Shown piece by piece: positions 11,236 to 20,823 of a stretch of 64,000 nucleotides of DNA; the first letter of the stretch is position 1, and each line of letters starts with the position of its first letter. Below the pieces are notes generated by a model. That model ran no database searches. It saw only the letters and a list, made by a program, of their open reading frames with translations, and was not told where the DNA came from. The DNA comes from an uncultured Emergencia sp. GTDB lineage: Bacteria > Bacillota > Clostridia > Peptostreptococcales > Anaerovoracaceae. The stretch is from positions 1-64,000 of the forward strand of contig CAJFTU010000011.1 of NCBI GenBank assembly GCA_904420065.1. The letters are read 5' to 3'. A program made the position numbers and the translations under genes.

Positions 11236-12480
11236 ATGAAAAAGCCAACGATAAAACGCTTTGCCCTCCTGCTTATTTTCAGCGTGATTTTAGGCCTGAC
11301 TTCCTGCGGCGGTCAATCCGGCGGCCAATCGGCGGAATTTGACCCGGACTGGGACTACGACACGATCGTAGAGCAGGCAAAGGGGCAAACGGTCAATTTT
11401 TACGGATGGGGAGGAAACGAGGCTAACAACCGCTGGATTGATACGGTTTTAGCCCCGATAGTAAAAGAAAAATACGATATTACCCTCGAGCGCATGCCTA
11501 TGGCCATCGAGGAGGTTATGGGAAAATTGGTCGGTGAAAAGCAGGCGGGACAGGAAAACGGTTCGATCGATATGATTTGGATCAATGGCGAAAACTTCTA
11601 TTCGGCCAAGGAAAACGATCTGCTGTTCGGACCGGTTACGGATTATCTGCCCAATTTTTCCAAGTATGTGGATGCGGAAGCAGAAAATATTAAACTGGAT
11701 TACGGCTATCCTACTGACGGCTACGAATCGCCTTACGGAAACAATCAGATGGTGCTGATTACCGACAGCGCAAAAACGTCGGAGACTCCTCAGAACGCCG
11801 CCGAGTTTATGGAGTTTGTCAAAGCTCATCCGGGACGGGTAACCTATCCGGCGCTGCCTGATTTCACCGGACGCACCTTTGTGGTAAATTTGATCTACGA
11901 TATAGTGGGATACGAGCAGTTTCAAACTATGGAAGCCGATAAGGAAACGGTTCGGGAGGCGATTGAACCGGCGATAGAGTATCTGAAAGAGCTCAATCCT
12001 TATCTGTGGAACGAAGGGAAAACTTTCCCCGCTACCATCGCTCAGGTGGATACCATGTTCGCCGATGGGGAGCTGGATTTTACCATGAGCTGCTATCCCT
12101 ATACCTACCTGACAGAGGTGGAAAAAGGAACGTTCCCGAAAACGGTCCGCTCCTTTATCTTTGAAAACGGCATGGCGGCCGACACGGATTTCATCGCTGT
12201 TGCGGCAAACTCGCCCAACAAGGCTGCCGCTCTCGTGGTCATGAACGAAGTGCTCAGTCCGCAGATGCAGGCTGCCCGACTGGAAGTGGCTAAAATCTGT
12301 CCTGCCGTTGACAGCGATCGCATGTCCGATGAAGAACAGCAACTGATCGAAGACGCCATGCCTTCAGGCGACGGTACGGTTTCTCTAAAAGAACTGGATG
12401 ACAAGAAATTGCCGCAGATGCCTGCTAAACTGGTACCGATTATTGAAGAGATTTGGCTGGAGGAGGTTGTCGGCAAGTGA
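11236..12480 (+). CDS. ABC transporter substrate-binding lipoprotein, YnjB-like
   Basis: Lipobox LTSCGG; FYGWGGNEANNRWID...DMIWINGENF. Confidence 0.8.
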   Translation: MKKPTIKRFALLLIFSVILGLTSCGGQSGGQSAEFDPDWDYDTIVEQAKGQTVNFYGWGGNEANNRWIDTVLAPIVKEKYDITLERMPMAIEEVMGKLVGEKQAGQENGSIDMIWINGENFYSAKENDLLFGPVTDYLPNFSKYVDAEAENIKLDYGYPTDGYESPYGNNQMVLITDSAKTSETPQNAAEFMEFVKAHPGRVTYPALPDFTGRTFVVNLIYDIVGYEQFQTMEADKETVREAIEPAIEYLKELNPYLWNEGKTFPATIAQVDTMFADGELDFTMSCYPYTYLTEVEKGTFPKTVRSFIFENGMAADTDFIAVAANSPNKAAALVVMNEVLSPQMQAARLEVAKICPAVDSDRMSDEEQQLIEDAMPSGDGTVSLKELDDKKLPQMPAKLVPIIEEIWLEEVVGK

Positions 12481-13367
12481 GACAGCGGAAGTTTCCTTTC
12501 CTTCTTTTGATGCCGCTCATTGTTTTAACTGTTCTCGTGTTGAGCGGAGCAGCGGTCTGCCTGGTTCAGAGCATTGGCATCATTCCGTCCCTCGGTTTGA
12601 CAAACCCCACATTGCAGTATTTTGCCGATTTGCTCAAGGGCAATGGGGAAGGATCTTCTGCAAGCCTGCTGGACAGCGCGGGAATCAGCCTGTATATCGC
12701 TTTCGCTTCCTCCCTTTTGTCGGTTTCCATCGGTGTTTTGCTGTGCAGAGCGGTGATTTCCTGTAAAAGGGCAGAAGGTCTCATGAGACAGCTGCTGACG
12801 GTTCCCATCATGCTGCCTCATACAGTGGCTGCGCTGTTTACCGTGTTTCTGTGCTCACAGTCCGGTATTTTTTCCCGATTGCTGTATATTATGGGCGTGA
12901 TTCCGGATCAGGATGCCTTTCCTGCGCTGCTGTACGATGAAGGAAGCATCGGTATTATAATGGCATACCTGTGGAAGGGAATCCCTTTTGTCTGTTATTT
13001 TGTTCTGCCCTCGATGAAGGGGATCGATCCGGCGCTGTACGAAGCGGCTTACAGCATGGGAGCCACAAAATGGAAGTCCTTTTTTCGAATCACACTGCCG
13101 ATTTGCCTGCCGGCAATTCTTGGGGCGCTGTTTATCCTGCTGTCCTACAATTTCGGTGCATATGAGCTGCCCTTTTTACTCGGAGCCACGTCTCCGAAAG
13201 CTTTGCCTGTACAGGCATATATAGAATACACCCATCCGGATCTTTTGCATCGTCCGTACGCTATGGCGATGAATGCAGTGATGCTGCTCATATCGTTGGT
13301 ATTTGCCGTTTTGTGGTGGAAGTCCTATTCCTTTGCCTGTAAGCGAACGGGAGGAAGACAGCAATGA
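12477..13367 (+). CDS. ABC transporter permease (GTG start overlaps previous stop)
   Basis: Multi-TM, binding-protein-dependent permease signature (YEAAYSMGATKWKSFFRITLP). Confidence 0.85.
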   Translation: MRQRKFPFLLLMPLIVLTVLVLSGAAVCLVQSIGIIPSLGLTNPTLQYFADLLKGNGEGSSASLLDSAGISLYIAFASSLLSVSIGVLLCRAVISCKRAEGLMRQLLTVPIMLPHTVAALFTVFLCSQSGIFSRLLYIMGVIPDQDAFPALLYDEGSIGIIMAYLWKGIPFVCYFVLPSMKGIDPALYEAAYSMGATKWKSFFRITLPICLPAILGALFILLSYNFGAYELPFLLGATSPKALPVQAYIEYTHPDLLHRPYAMAMNAVMLLISLVFAVLWWKSYSFACKRTGGRQQ

Positions 13368-14152
13368 AACGAAGATATCATTTCTTTTCTGCTGCGATCA
13401 TGGTCCTGTGCGGTTTGTGCATTTTGCTTCCGCTGCTTGTCCTGGGACTGTGGAGCGTGGCGGCCAACTGGCCGTGGCCGGAGCTTTTTCCGCAGCGGTT
13501 TTCCTTACGCGCTATAGGCGAGTTGTTCGGCGGATATTCGGGCGCCATGGAAGCGCTGGGCACGTCTGTTCTGCTGGGATCGGCTGCCGGACTGATCGCT
13601 ACCGCCGTAGGCGTCATGGCAGCACGGGCGGTCGTCTTTTATGATTTTCCCGGTAAACGCTGGGTTTCGCCTGCAGCCATGCTTCCCATTCTGCTTCCCG
13701 GTACGGCGCTCACCATGGGCCTGCACGAAATCTTTCTCCGCTTAGGACTGGCCGATACTTTCGCAGGAGTTGTTATCGTACATGTCATCCTTGCCGTGCC
13801 ATATACGGTAAAGCTGATGATCGACGCTGCGACTTCGATCGGCTGTTCTTATGAGGAAGCGGCGAGGACGCTTGGCGCCAACGGTTTGCAGGCCTTTGCG
13901 CTTGTATCTGCGCCGATGCTGCTTCCGGGAATTGCCGCTTCGTTTGTAATGGCATATATCGTCTCTTTTGGCGATTACTTCAGCGCTTTGCTGATTGGAG
14001 GGGGAAATGTGCGTACCTTTACGGTGATGATGGTGCCCTATTTTCAAAGCGGTGATCGAACGATGGCGGCGGCCTACAGTGTGACCTATGTGATCGTAAC
14101 ACTTGCCGTATTTATCGCGCTGGATCTTGTGATAAAGCGGATAAACAAATGA
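13364..14152 (+). CDS. ABC transporter permease
   Basis: EEAARTLGANGLQAFALVSAPMLLPG permease signature. Confidence 0.85.
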   Translation: MKRRYHFFSAAIMVLCGLCILLPLLVLGLWSVAANWPWPELFPQRFSLRAIGELFGGYSGAMEALGTSVLLGSAAGLIATAVGVMAARAVVFYDFPGKRWVSPAAMLPILLPGTALTMGLHEIFLRLGLADTFAGVVIVHVILAVPYTVKLMIDAATSIGCSYEEAARTLGANGLQAFALVSAPMLLPGIAASFVMAYIVSFGDYFSALLIGGGNVRTFTVMMVPYFQSGDRTMAAAYSVTYVIVTLAVFIALDLVIKRINK

Positions 14153-14163
14153 TTGACGGAACG

Positions 14164-14198
14164 AAAACCGGCGCATTTCCAGCGTCGGTTTTGTCGTT
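14164..14198 (+). terminator. Rho-independent terminator
   Basis: AAAACCGGCGC...GCGTCGGTTTTGTCGTTTT. Confidence 0.7.
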
Positions 14199-14499
14199 TT
14201 CGGATTGGCACGGCGCTGAACGCCGTCAGAATGTTAGACAGCGCTGAACCGGATAGACAGATGCGCAGCAAATCAGCCGTTGACAGGCAGGCTATCCCAT
14301 GCTATATTGAATGTAGATATATCGAATATTGATACAAAGTTTAAAAATATAATTTGATCTGACGTATGGATTCCGATTGACACCGTATATCTGCGACAGG
14401 CTCATGCATAGGAGAAACAAACGCCTTGCATTTGCTTTTATCGCCGTGTGGATACCTTGTGGCGGGATCAATTCGATCATCTGACAGAGGAGGGAGAGC

Positions 14500-14829
14500 G
14501 TGGCAAGAGAACAACTGAAAACGCTGACAGAACCCATGTACTACATCCTGCTTGCTCTGCTTACAGAAAACCACGGCTACGGAATTATGCAGACGGTGGA
14601 AAAGCTGACAGACGGTCGGGTAGTTATCGGCGCGGGAACACTGTATTCCCTGCTCGGCCGATTTGAAAAAGAGGGATTTATCGAGCAGACGGCAGAGAGG
14701 GAACGGCGAAAAATATATGTCATTACCGAAAGCGGTCGGAAAATACTTCAGGAAGAATATAACCGGCTGAATCATCTGGTAGAAGACGGGCAGATTTTTT
14801 TTGCCCGGCAGAGAAGAGGTGAAGAATAG
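14500..14829 (+). CDS. PadR family transcriptional regulator
   Basis: MYYILLALLTENHGYGIMQTVEKLTDGRVVIGAGTLYSLLGRFEKEGFI. Confidence 0.93.
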   Translation: MAREQLKTLTEPMYYILLALLTENHGYGIMQTVEKLTDGRVVIGAGTLYSLLGRFEKEGFIEQTAERERRKIYVITESGRKILQEEYNRLNHLVEDGQIFFARQRRGEE

Positions 14830-14870
14830 GGGCTCCTGTTCTATGTGAAAAGTCAAAAGGGAGGTATGGT

Positions 14871-15695
14871 ATGCGGTACAAACTGCAGACATGGGAATAC
14901 GACATTTTCAGCAACGAGGAAGCGGAATGCCATCTTGAAGAGATGGCGGAAAAGGGATGGGCGTTGTTCAAGATTACCCAGGAGTGGATGCCGATTGCCT
15001 GCTATAGAAGAGAGGCGGCCGCAGCGGGCCGCAGATATGCGGTGACGGCGGTGCCTGATGATGCAGAGGATTTTTTTCGGATGTGCGAAGACGCGGGTTG
15101 GAAAAAGATCGTTCACCTTGGAAACTGGCAGTGTGTGTTGGCAGCCGACGATCCGAAAACCGGTCCTCTGTTTTCGGACAGGGACTCGCAGTACAGCCAT
15201 GAGCTGGAGATGATACAGGACAGCGGAAATCTTCCGTTGAGCGGAGAAATAATCGGTCTGATCGTTTTGATTTTGCTCTTCTTGTTCATGGATTTATCCA
15301 TACTCGATCCTCGGCCTTGCGTTATCTTGACAGCGTGCATTCCTCTGCTGCTCTTTAAGATTGCCGCCGACGCTATAGAGCTTTTATTTCTAAGACGGGC
15401 TGCCCGTCTGGCCCGTTCCGGTATCGATATTAAAAAGCCCGTTTGGCTCAGGCGGTCGGTTACCGGTCTGAATAAGGGAACGACGGTTATTGTTCTGGCG
15501 ATGATCGCTTTCGAACTGGTCTGGTTCGTGTTTTTGCAGCCCAGCTTAACGGGAAGTCTTGCTGTTTTGGCTATTCTTCCCCTGTTCCTCGCCGGCTTTT
15601 ATCTGCGCGTAATCAAAGAGTGGAAGGCTCTCGGAGTTATTATGATGTTCCTTGGAGCGTTTCTGTTCTATGCGGGAATATCCCTGATCGGCTGA
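14871..15695 (+). CDS. DUF2812-type membrane protein, partner of PadR
   Basis: YDIFSNEEAECHLEEMAEKGWALFKI N-terminus, C-terminal TM helices, downstream of padR. Confidence 0.75.
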   Translation: MRYKLQTWEYDIFSNEEAECHLEEMAEKGWALFKITQEWMPIACYRREAAAAGRRYAVTAVPDDAEDFFRMCEDAGWKKIVHLGNWQCVLAADDPKTGPLFSDRDSQYSHELEMIQDSGNLPLSGEIIGLIVLILLFLFMDLSILDPRPCVILTACIPLLLFKIAADAIELLFLRRAARLARSGIDIKKPVWLRRSVTGLNKGTTVIVLAMIAFELVWFVFLQPSLTGSLAVLAILPLFLAGFYLRVIKEWKALGVIMMFLGAFLFYAGISLIG

Positions 15696-15793
15696 GGAAC
15701 GGCCGACAGAGCTGCTCGCCTTCTTGCAGACAGAACAACAGCTGTATTTTGGAGAAGGATGAATAGAGCTATCGCGGCATAATTGAAAATTTC

Positions 15794-15822
15794 TTTACGA
15801 ACGCTGCTTTTAGTGATACAAT
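15794..15822 (+). promoter_or_regulatory. Promoter of riboswitch 1: TTTACG-17-TACAAT
   Basis: Sigma70-like hexamers with 17-bp spacer just upstream of the riboswitch. Confidence 0.6.
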
Positions 15823-15839
15823 AACAGGAGATAAATCGT

Positions 15840-16010
15840 TAATGACTGTTTCACGTTCCAATTTACATATTGGCTAAGAGGGAAGCAAGTGTGAGTCTTG
15901 CGCGGTTACCGCCGCTGTAATGGAAGAGCGTCGATCATCAAGTCACTGGAATATCCGGGAAGACGGGGAGACGCATTGACGCCTGAGCCAGAAGACCTGC
16001 GTGAAGCAGC
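15840..16010 (+). promoter_or_regulatory. Cobalamin riboswitch 1
   Basis: aagagggaagcaagtg...gcggttaccgccgctgtaatgg...gccagaagacctgc B12-box features. Confidence 0.93.
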
Positions 16011-16061
16011 AGACAAGCCGACGGTTATCGGCAAGTCTGATATATTTTATGCGGGAATGCG

Positions 16062-16091
16062 GACTGCAGCTTTTTGGGCTGCAGTTTTTTT
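16062..16091 (+). terminator. Intrinsic terminator of riboswitch 1 expression platform
   Basis: ACTGCAGC tttttgg GCTGCAGT TTTTTT. Confidence 0.8.
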
Positions 16092-16119
16092 ATGCCAAAA
16101 AAACGAAAAGGATGGTACT

Positions 16120-17160
16120 TTGAAGGAAAAAAGAATAGATAAGGAAACAGAACAATTAAAACAATTTCTGATCTGCCATATGGCGAGAAAGAAGGATAAA
16201 GAATATCAAAAGGAAGATCGAAACTCTGTACTCAGGAAAAATTACAGCCTTACAACAGCGAGAGGACGCCGGGTCTATGAGAGTTTTACCGATGAGGAGC
16301 TTCTGGAATGTCTGCGGACGGCGGCTCGCGAGCTGAATCACGCGCCGGCCCAGAAAGAGATATTCTGGGTCCTTCGAGCATATATCAAACAACGCTTTCA
16401 GCGGTGGCCTTACGCCCTGAAAGCTGCAGGTCTTGCTGCTTCTGCCGGTAAAGGCGGAAAGACGATGGCGCAGATAGAGGCAGAAAACAAACGACTTAAG
16501 GAGCTTCTGGAGAAAGTCAGAGAAAAAGCGATAGAGCTGGGGAAAATACCTCACCCTCAGGATCTTCCTGAGGTGTGCAGCGAAGTCAGAAAATTTTACA
16601 GCGACTGGGGAAATGTCATTGAGGCGGCGAATTTAGATCCAAAATTTCTAAACAGAGAAGCGGTATACAAGATTGATAGTCTTGAGCCGGAATATCGACT
16701 CATGCTGGAGTCGGTGAAAAAACACGCATATCAGTTGGGCAGAACGCCTCTTCACGGCGAAATTGATCCAAAGGTTAAGCAGGCGTTAATCGCCCGGTGC
16801 GGTTCCTGGAGAAACGCACTGTACCAGATCGGGTTGGAACCGGTCATGCGTGTCAGACCGTTTTACGGCTTTTACATCGATCACCGAAAAGAGAACAACC
16901 GAGAAAACCATTCTGACAGTCTGTACAACTGCTTTTACAAGGTTTTGAATTTGACAGAACGAGATAAAAACAATCTGAACGTGATACGAGAGCTTTATGA
17001 GAAGAGCGGATCGATTCCGACCAAAAAAGATGTTCCTGCAGATCTGCGGGCAGAACTACAGGATTCCTGCGGATCGTGGGCTAATGTGCTGTATCAGATC
17101 GGTATAGATCCGAAAGATTATCACAGAGCGCTGAAGGGAGGAAAGCGTAATGGAAAGTAA
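16120..17160 (+). CDS. Protein with about four ~50-aa modules resembling the homing-endonuclease-associated repeat
   Basis: Repeats such as LGRTPLHGEIDPKVKQALIARCGSWRNALYQIGLEP and SGSIPTKKDVPADLRAELQDSCGSWANVLYQIGIDP; probable TTG start with RBS aaagga. Confidence 0.7.
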   Translation: MKEKRIDKETEQLKQFLICHMARKKDKEYQKEDRNSVLRKNYSLTTARGRRVYESFTDEELLECLRTAARELNHAPAQKEIFWVLRAYIKQRFQRWPYALKAAGLAASAGKGGKTMAQIEAENKRLKELLEKVREKAIELGKIPHPQDLPEVCSEVRKFYSDWGNVIEAANLDPKFLNREAVYKIDSLEPEYRLMLESVKKHAYQLGRTPLHGEIDPKVKQALIARCGSWRNALYQIGLEPVMRVRPFYGFYIDHRKENNRENHSDSLYNCFYKVLNLTERDKNNLNVIRELYEKSGSIPTKKDVPADLRAELQDSCGSWANVLYQIGIDPKDYHRALKGGKRNGK

Positions 17161-18058
17161 GTGTATCGGTGAAAACAGCGAGTTCGCTTCTTATCATCCG
17201 CTGGTCAATCTGCTGTATTTCGTCTTTGTCATCGGCATCACTATGTTTTCTCTTTCGCCGTATTTTCTGGCGGTAACGCTGCTCTTTTCCTGGTTGTATT
17301 CTATTCTGCTGAAGGGGAAAAAGGGAATAAAGATGAATTTAGCCATGGGAATTTCCATACTCGTCATTATGACGGTGGTAAACCTGTTCTTCAATAACAA
17401 CGGCGAGACTGTGCTGCTGTACATCAATACCAACAGAATCACGGCCGAATCCATCGGTTACGGCATTGCCGGCGGAATCATGCTGCTGTCTGTCGTCGTA
17501 TGGTTCAGCTGTTTCAATGTGATCATGTCCTCTGACAAGCTGATCTATCTTTTTGGAAAAGCTGCGCCAGTACTCGGTCTTACCCTTTCGATGATTTTTC
17601 GTTTTATACCGCTTCTTCAAAGCCGGTTTGCAGAAATTTCCATCGGACAGAAATGTATGGGGAGAGGTCATGATCAGGGAAGTCTGATTAAGCGGGCCAG
17701 GCAGTTCACGAAGGAAATTTCTATTTTGATCGCATGGTCTCTCGAAGCTTCGATCGAAAGTGCGGATTCCATGGAAGCGAGGGGGTATGGCCTCCGAGGA
17801 AGAACCAGCTTTCATCTGTTTAAATTTACTCGCAGAGACGGGGTTTTGGCGGTCCTGTTCGCAGCGACGGGGATGATCGTGGCGGCTGCTGTGGCAAGCG
17901 GCGCTACGAATATGTATTTTTATCCGAAAATAGTCATACCGCCTATGAATGTACAGACGGCCGGCGCGTTGATCTGTTATTGTATTCTGTCAGCCGCGCC
18001 GATAATCATTGATATAACAGGAGAACTGCGATGGAAACGATCAGACTTGATTATGTAA
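17150..18058 (+). CDS. ECF transporter transmembrane (T) component, EcfT/CbiQ family
   Basis: Multi-TM; MEARGYGLRGRTSFHLFKFTRRD motif. Confidence 0.9.
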   Translation: MESKCIGENSEFASYHPLVNLLYFVFVIGITMFSLSPYFLAVTLLFSWLYSILLKGKKGIKMNLAMGISILVIMTVVNLFFNNNGETVLLYINTNRITAESIGYGIAGGIMLLSVVVWFSCFNVIMSSDKLIYLFGKAAPVLGLTLSMIFRFIPLLQSRFAEISIGQKCMGRGHDQGSLIKRARQFTKEISILIAWSLEASIESADSMEARGYGLRGRTSFHLFKFTRRDGVLAVLFAATGMIVAAAVASGATNMYFYPKIVIPPMNVQTAGALICYCILSAAPIIIDITGELRWKRSDLIM

Positions 18059-19692
18059 ATTTTTCCTATCCGTTGTCGGAGAAACCCGCACTGCGGGATG
18101 TGACTTTTACCATACAACCAAGTCAGTTTATCGTGTTGTGCGGAAAGTCCGGATGTGGAAAGAGCACGCTGTTGAGACAGCTGAAGAAAAATCTGATTCC
18201 CTACGGCCGGCTTGAGGGTCAGGTGCTCTATTGCGGAGAAAGAGTAGATGAGCTGCCTGACAGAAAAAGCGCGGAAGAAATCGGATTTGTACAGCAGAAT
18301 CCGGACAATCAAATTGTGACGGACAAGGTATGGCATGAGCTGGCCTTCGGCTTGGAGAGTCTGGGCCTTTCAAATTCAGCCATAAAGCGGCGTGTCGCGG
18401 AAATGGCCAGCTATTTTGGTATTCAGGGATGGTTTAGGAAGAATGTCAGCGAGCTGTCCGGCGGACAAAAGCAGCTTTTGAACCTGGCTTCAATCATGGC
18501 GATGCAGCCGAAGTTGCTGATTCTCGACGAACCCGCATCACAGCTTGATCCTATCGCAGCTTCTGAATTCCTGCAGACCGTATATAAAATAAATCGTGAC
18601 CTTGGAACAACCGTGCTGATTTCAGAACATCGGCTGGAAGAAGTATTTCCTATGGCCGACAAGGTGATGGTCATGGATGAGGGAAAGCTGATTGCTTTTG
18701 CAGAGCCGGAGCGAATCGGAGAGTTTTTATCCGGAGAAAAAGGAGGCGAACGGCATCCGATGTTTTACGGACTGCCTTCTGTGACGAGAATTTTTTCCGA
18801 GGTCTGTCCGGAAGAGAAAAGTCCGCTGACAATCCGGGAAGGCAGGCTGCGTGTTGCACAGATCCTTGACGGGAAAGAGAAAGGACGGGAACAGAAGACG
18901 GAGCAGGCAGGTAAAAAGAAGCGGGCGGCAGTCCGAAAGGGAGAGAATGCTCTTTCCGTGAAGGATGTCTACTTTCGATACGATAGAGGAAAAGAGCCGG
19001 TACTTCGCGGGCTGTCCTTTTCCGTACGGAAGAATCAGTGGTACTGTTTATTAGGCGGAAACGGTTCCGGAAAGAGCACGACGCTGAAAGTGACGGCGGG
19101 AATACTGAAGCCTCAGAAAGGGGAGGTCAAAAAAGAAGTGGAGAAGCTCTCCATGCTTCCACAGAACCCTCAAGCTCTTTTTACCGAGATTACGGTGGAA
19201 GAAGAGCTTCTTGAAGCCCTTTACTACACCAGTCTTCCTGATCGGGAAAAGATCCTGCAGATAGAGGATATGCTGACGCTGATGGAAATTGAGCATCTGC
19301 GAAAAGCCAATCCTTACGATCTCAGCGGAGGTGAACAACAGAGACTGGCGCTGGGTAAAATTCTTTTGCTGAAGCCGGAGCTGCTCCTGCTCGACGAACC
19401 CACAAAAGGATTGGACCCTTTTTTCAAGAGAACACTGGCTCAGATCCTCAGGAAATTGACAGAGAAGGGAGTGACGATCTTTATGGTTTCTCATGATATT
19501 GAGTTCTGTGCAGAATACGCAGATCGCTGCGCCATGTTCTTTGACGGAGATATCGTTTCAGAAGGCAGGCCGCAGGAGTTCTTTTCCGGGAATAGCTTTT
19601 ATACGACTACGGCTAACCGAATCGTCCGGGAATGGAATCCGAAAGCAATTACCTGCGAGGAGGTAGCGCTTTGGTTAAAAAATACGATATGA
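18031..19692 (+). CDS. ECF transporter ATPase with two fused ABC domains
   Basis: Two Walker A sequences (GKSGCGKST, GGNGSGKST) and two signatures (LSGGQKQ, LSGGEQQ). Confidence 0.95.
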   Translation: METIRLDYVNFSYPLSEKPALRDVTFTIQPSQFIVLCGKSGCGKSTLLRQLKKNLIPYGRLEGQVLYCGERVDELPDRKSAEEIGFVQQNPDNQIVTDKVWHELAFGLESLGLSNSAIKRRVAEMASYFGIQGWFRKNVSELSGGQKQLLNLASIMAMQPKLLILDEPASQLDPIAASEFLQTVYKINRDLGTTVLISEHRLEEVFPMADKVMVMDEGKLIAFAEPERIGEFLSGEKGGERHPMFYGLPSVTRIFSEVCPEEKSPLTIREGRLRVAQILDGKEKGREQKTEQAGKKKRAAVRKGENALSVKDVYFRYDRGKEPVLRGLSFSVRKNQWYCLLGGNGSGKSTTLKVTAGILKPQKGEVKKEVEKLSMLPQNPQALFTEITVEEELLEALYYTSLPDREKILQIEDMLTLMEIEHLRKANPYDLSGGEQQRLALGKILLLKPELLLLDEPTKGLDPFFKRTLAQILRKLTEKGVTIFMVSHDIEFCAEYADRCAMFFDGDIVSEGRPQEFFSGNSFYTTTANRIVREWNPKAITCEEVALWLKNTI

Positions 19693-20606
19693 CTCAATAC
19701 GAAGCTGCGCATAGAAAGAGAACCCGTGTAGCGGCGCTGTTTATCTTTCTGTTCATGCCGATTACCATTTTTCTCGGCGTACGGTTTGCCCAAAGTGAAT
19801 ACATGGTCATCAGCGTTTTGATTCTGTTTTACACGATGGTGCCCTTTTTTATGGTTTTTGAGCGGAGAAAACCCAAGGCCAGGGAAATCGTGCTTATTGC
19901 GGTGATGTCCGCGCTCACTGTCTGCGCGCATATTTTTTTTCATATCACCATCCCCGTCCAAATTGGAACAGCGATGATTATCATTTCCGGAATTTCGCTG
20001 GGGCCGGAGGCGGGATTTCTGATCGGCGCTATTTCACGGTTTGTGTGTAATTTCTACATGGGACAGGGACCGTGGACGCCGTGGCAGATGTTCTGCTGGG
20101 GAATTCTGGGCTTTCTTGCGGGGCTGGCGTTTAACAAGGTGGATCTGGACCAGCTGAAATCCAGAAATTTTAAAGTTGTCATGGGACCGGTTATCTGCAT
20201 TTTGTTCAGTTTTCTTGCCGCTTACGTCTGTTATCAGCTCTGGCCGGGAGACGACGGAACCTTTTTCGGATGGCGTCTCTATATTTTCGGCTTTGCCGGA
20301 CTTGTGGCAGGCGTACTCCTGCAGCGCAAGAGACTGCCTGTGGATGGAATAACCCTGTCCCTGTTTACCTTTTTCGTCACGTTTATCGTCTATGGAGGGG
20401 TGATGAACGTCTGTGCGCTGGTTACTTCCGCGGGAGCTCCGGGGGGAGCGGAGATCAGCTTGAAAGCGCTGAGAGCGCTGTATATCTCCGGCGCGCCTTA
20501 TGATGCGTTTCACGCAGGATCGGCGGCGCTGTGCACGTTTCTGTTTGGAAACAGTGTTATCAGAAAACTGGAGCGAATCAAGATCAAATATGGAATTTAC
20601 AAGTAG
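19671..20606 (+). CDS. ECF transporter substrate-specific (S) component, predicted corrinoid/cobalamin
   Basis: Integral membrane, S-component style; translationally coupled to T and A components under a B12 riboswitch; TTG start with gaggaggt RBS. Confidence 0.8.
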   Translation: MVKKYDMTQYEAAHRKRTRVAALFIFLFMPITIFLGVRFAQSEYMVISVLILFYTMVPFFMVFERRKPKAREIVLIAVMSALTVCAHIFFHITIPVQIGTAMIIISGISLGPEAGFLIGAISRFVCNFYMGQGPWTPWQMFCWGILGFLAGLAFNKVDLDQLKSRNFKVVMGPVICILFSFLAAYVCYQLWPGDDGTFFGWRLYIFGFAGLVAGVLLQRKRLPVDGITLSLFTFFVTFIVYGGVMNVCALVTSAGAPGGAEISLKALRALYISGAPYDAFHAGSAALCTFLFGNSVIRKLERIKIKYGIYK

Positions 20607-20622
20607 TAAACAATAGGAGGCG

Positions 20623-20823
20623 ATGTTATTGAAAGACTTACTGAAGATAGAATACAACCGTTATTTGACGGAATTGTTAATGATGTATAACCCGATAGGC
20701 GCAGGAGAGCAGCCGAAACAAAATGTAATTTTGCGAAAAGGCGCTGATTCGGAGCAGGCAGCACACATTCTCCAACAATACAGTGGTCTGAGAGATAAGA
20801 CAGAAGAGAAGAGGCCAAGATAG
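20623..20823 (+). CDS. Small conserved-looking protein (66 aa) in the ECF operon
   Basis: Strong RBS aggagg; directly downstream of the S component. Confidence 0.55.
   Translation: MLLKDLLKIEYNRYLTELLMMYNPIGAGEQPKQNVILRKGADSEQAAHILQQYSGLRDKTEEKRPR

Noticed and set aside
15898-16119. N-terminal 74 codons of the 420-aa ORF-track call
   Set aside because: They lie on the cobalamin riboswitch and its terminator; a TTG start at 16120 with an RBS is more credible.
16171-16185. Additional copy of the 39-bp element core (ATCTGCCATAT) in the HNH-repeat-like gene
   Set aside because: Only the first ~11 nt match and it is within coding sequence; likely chance.
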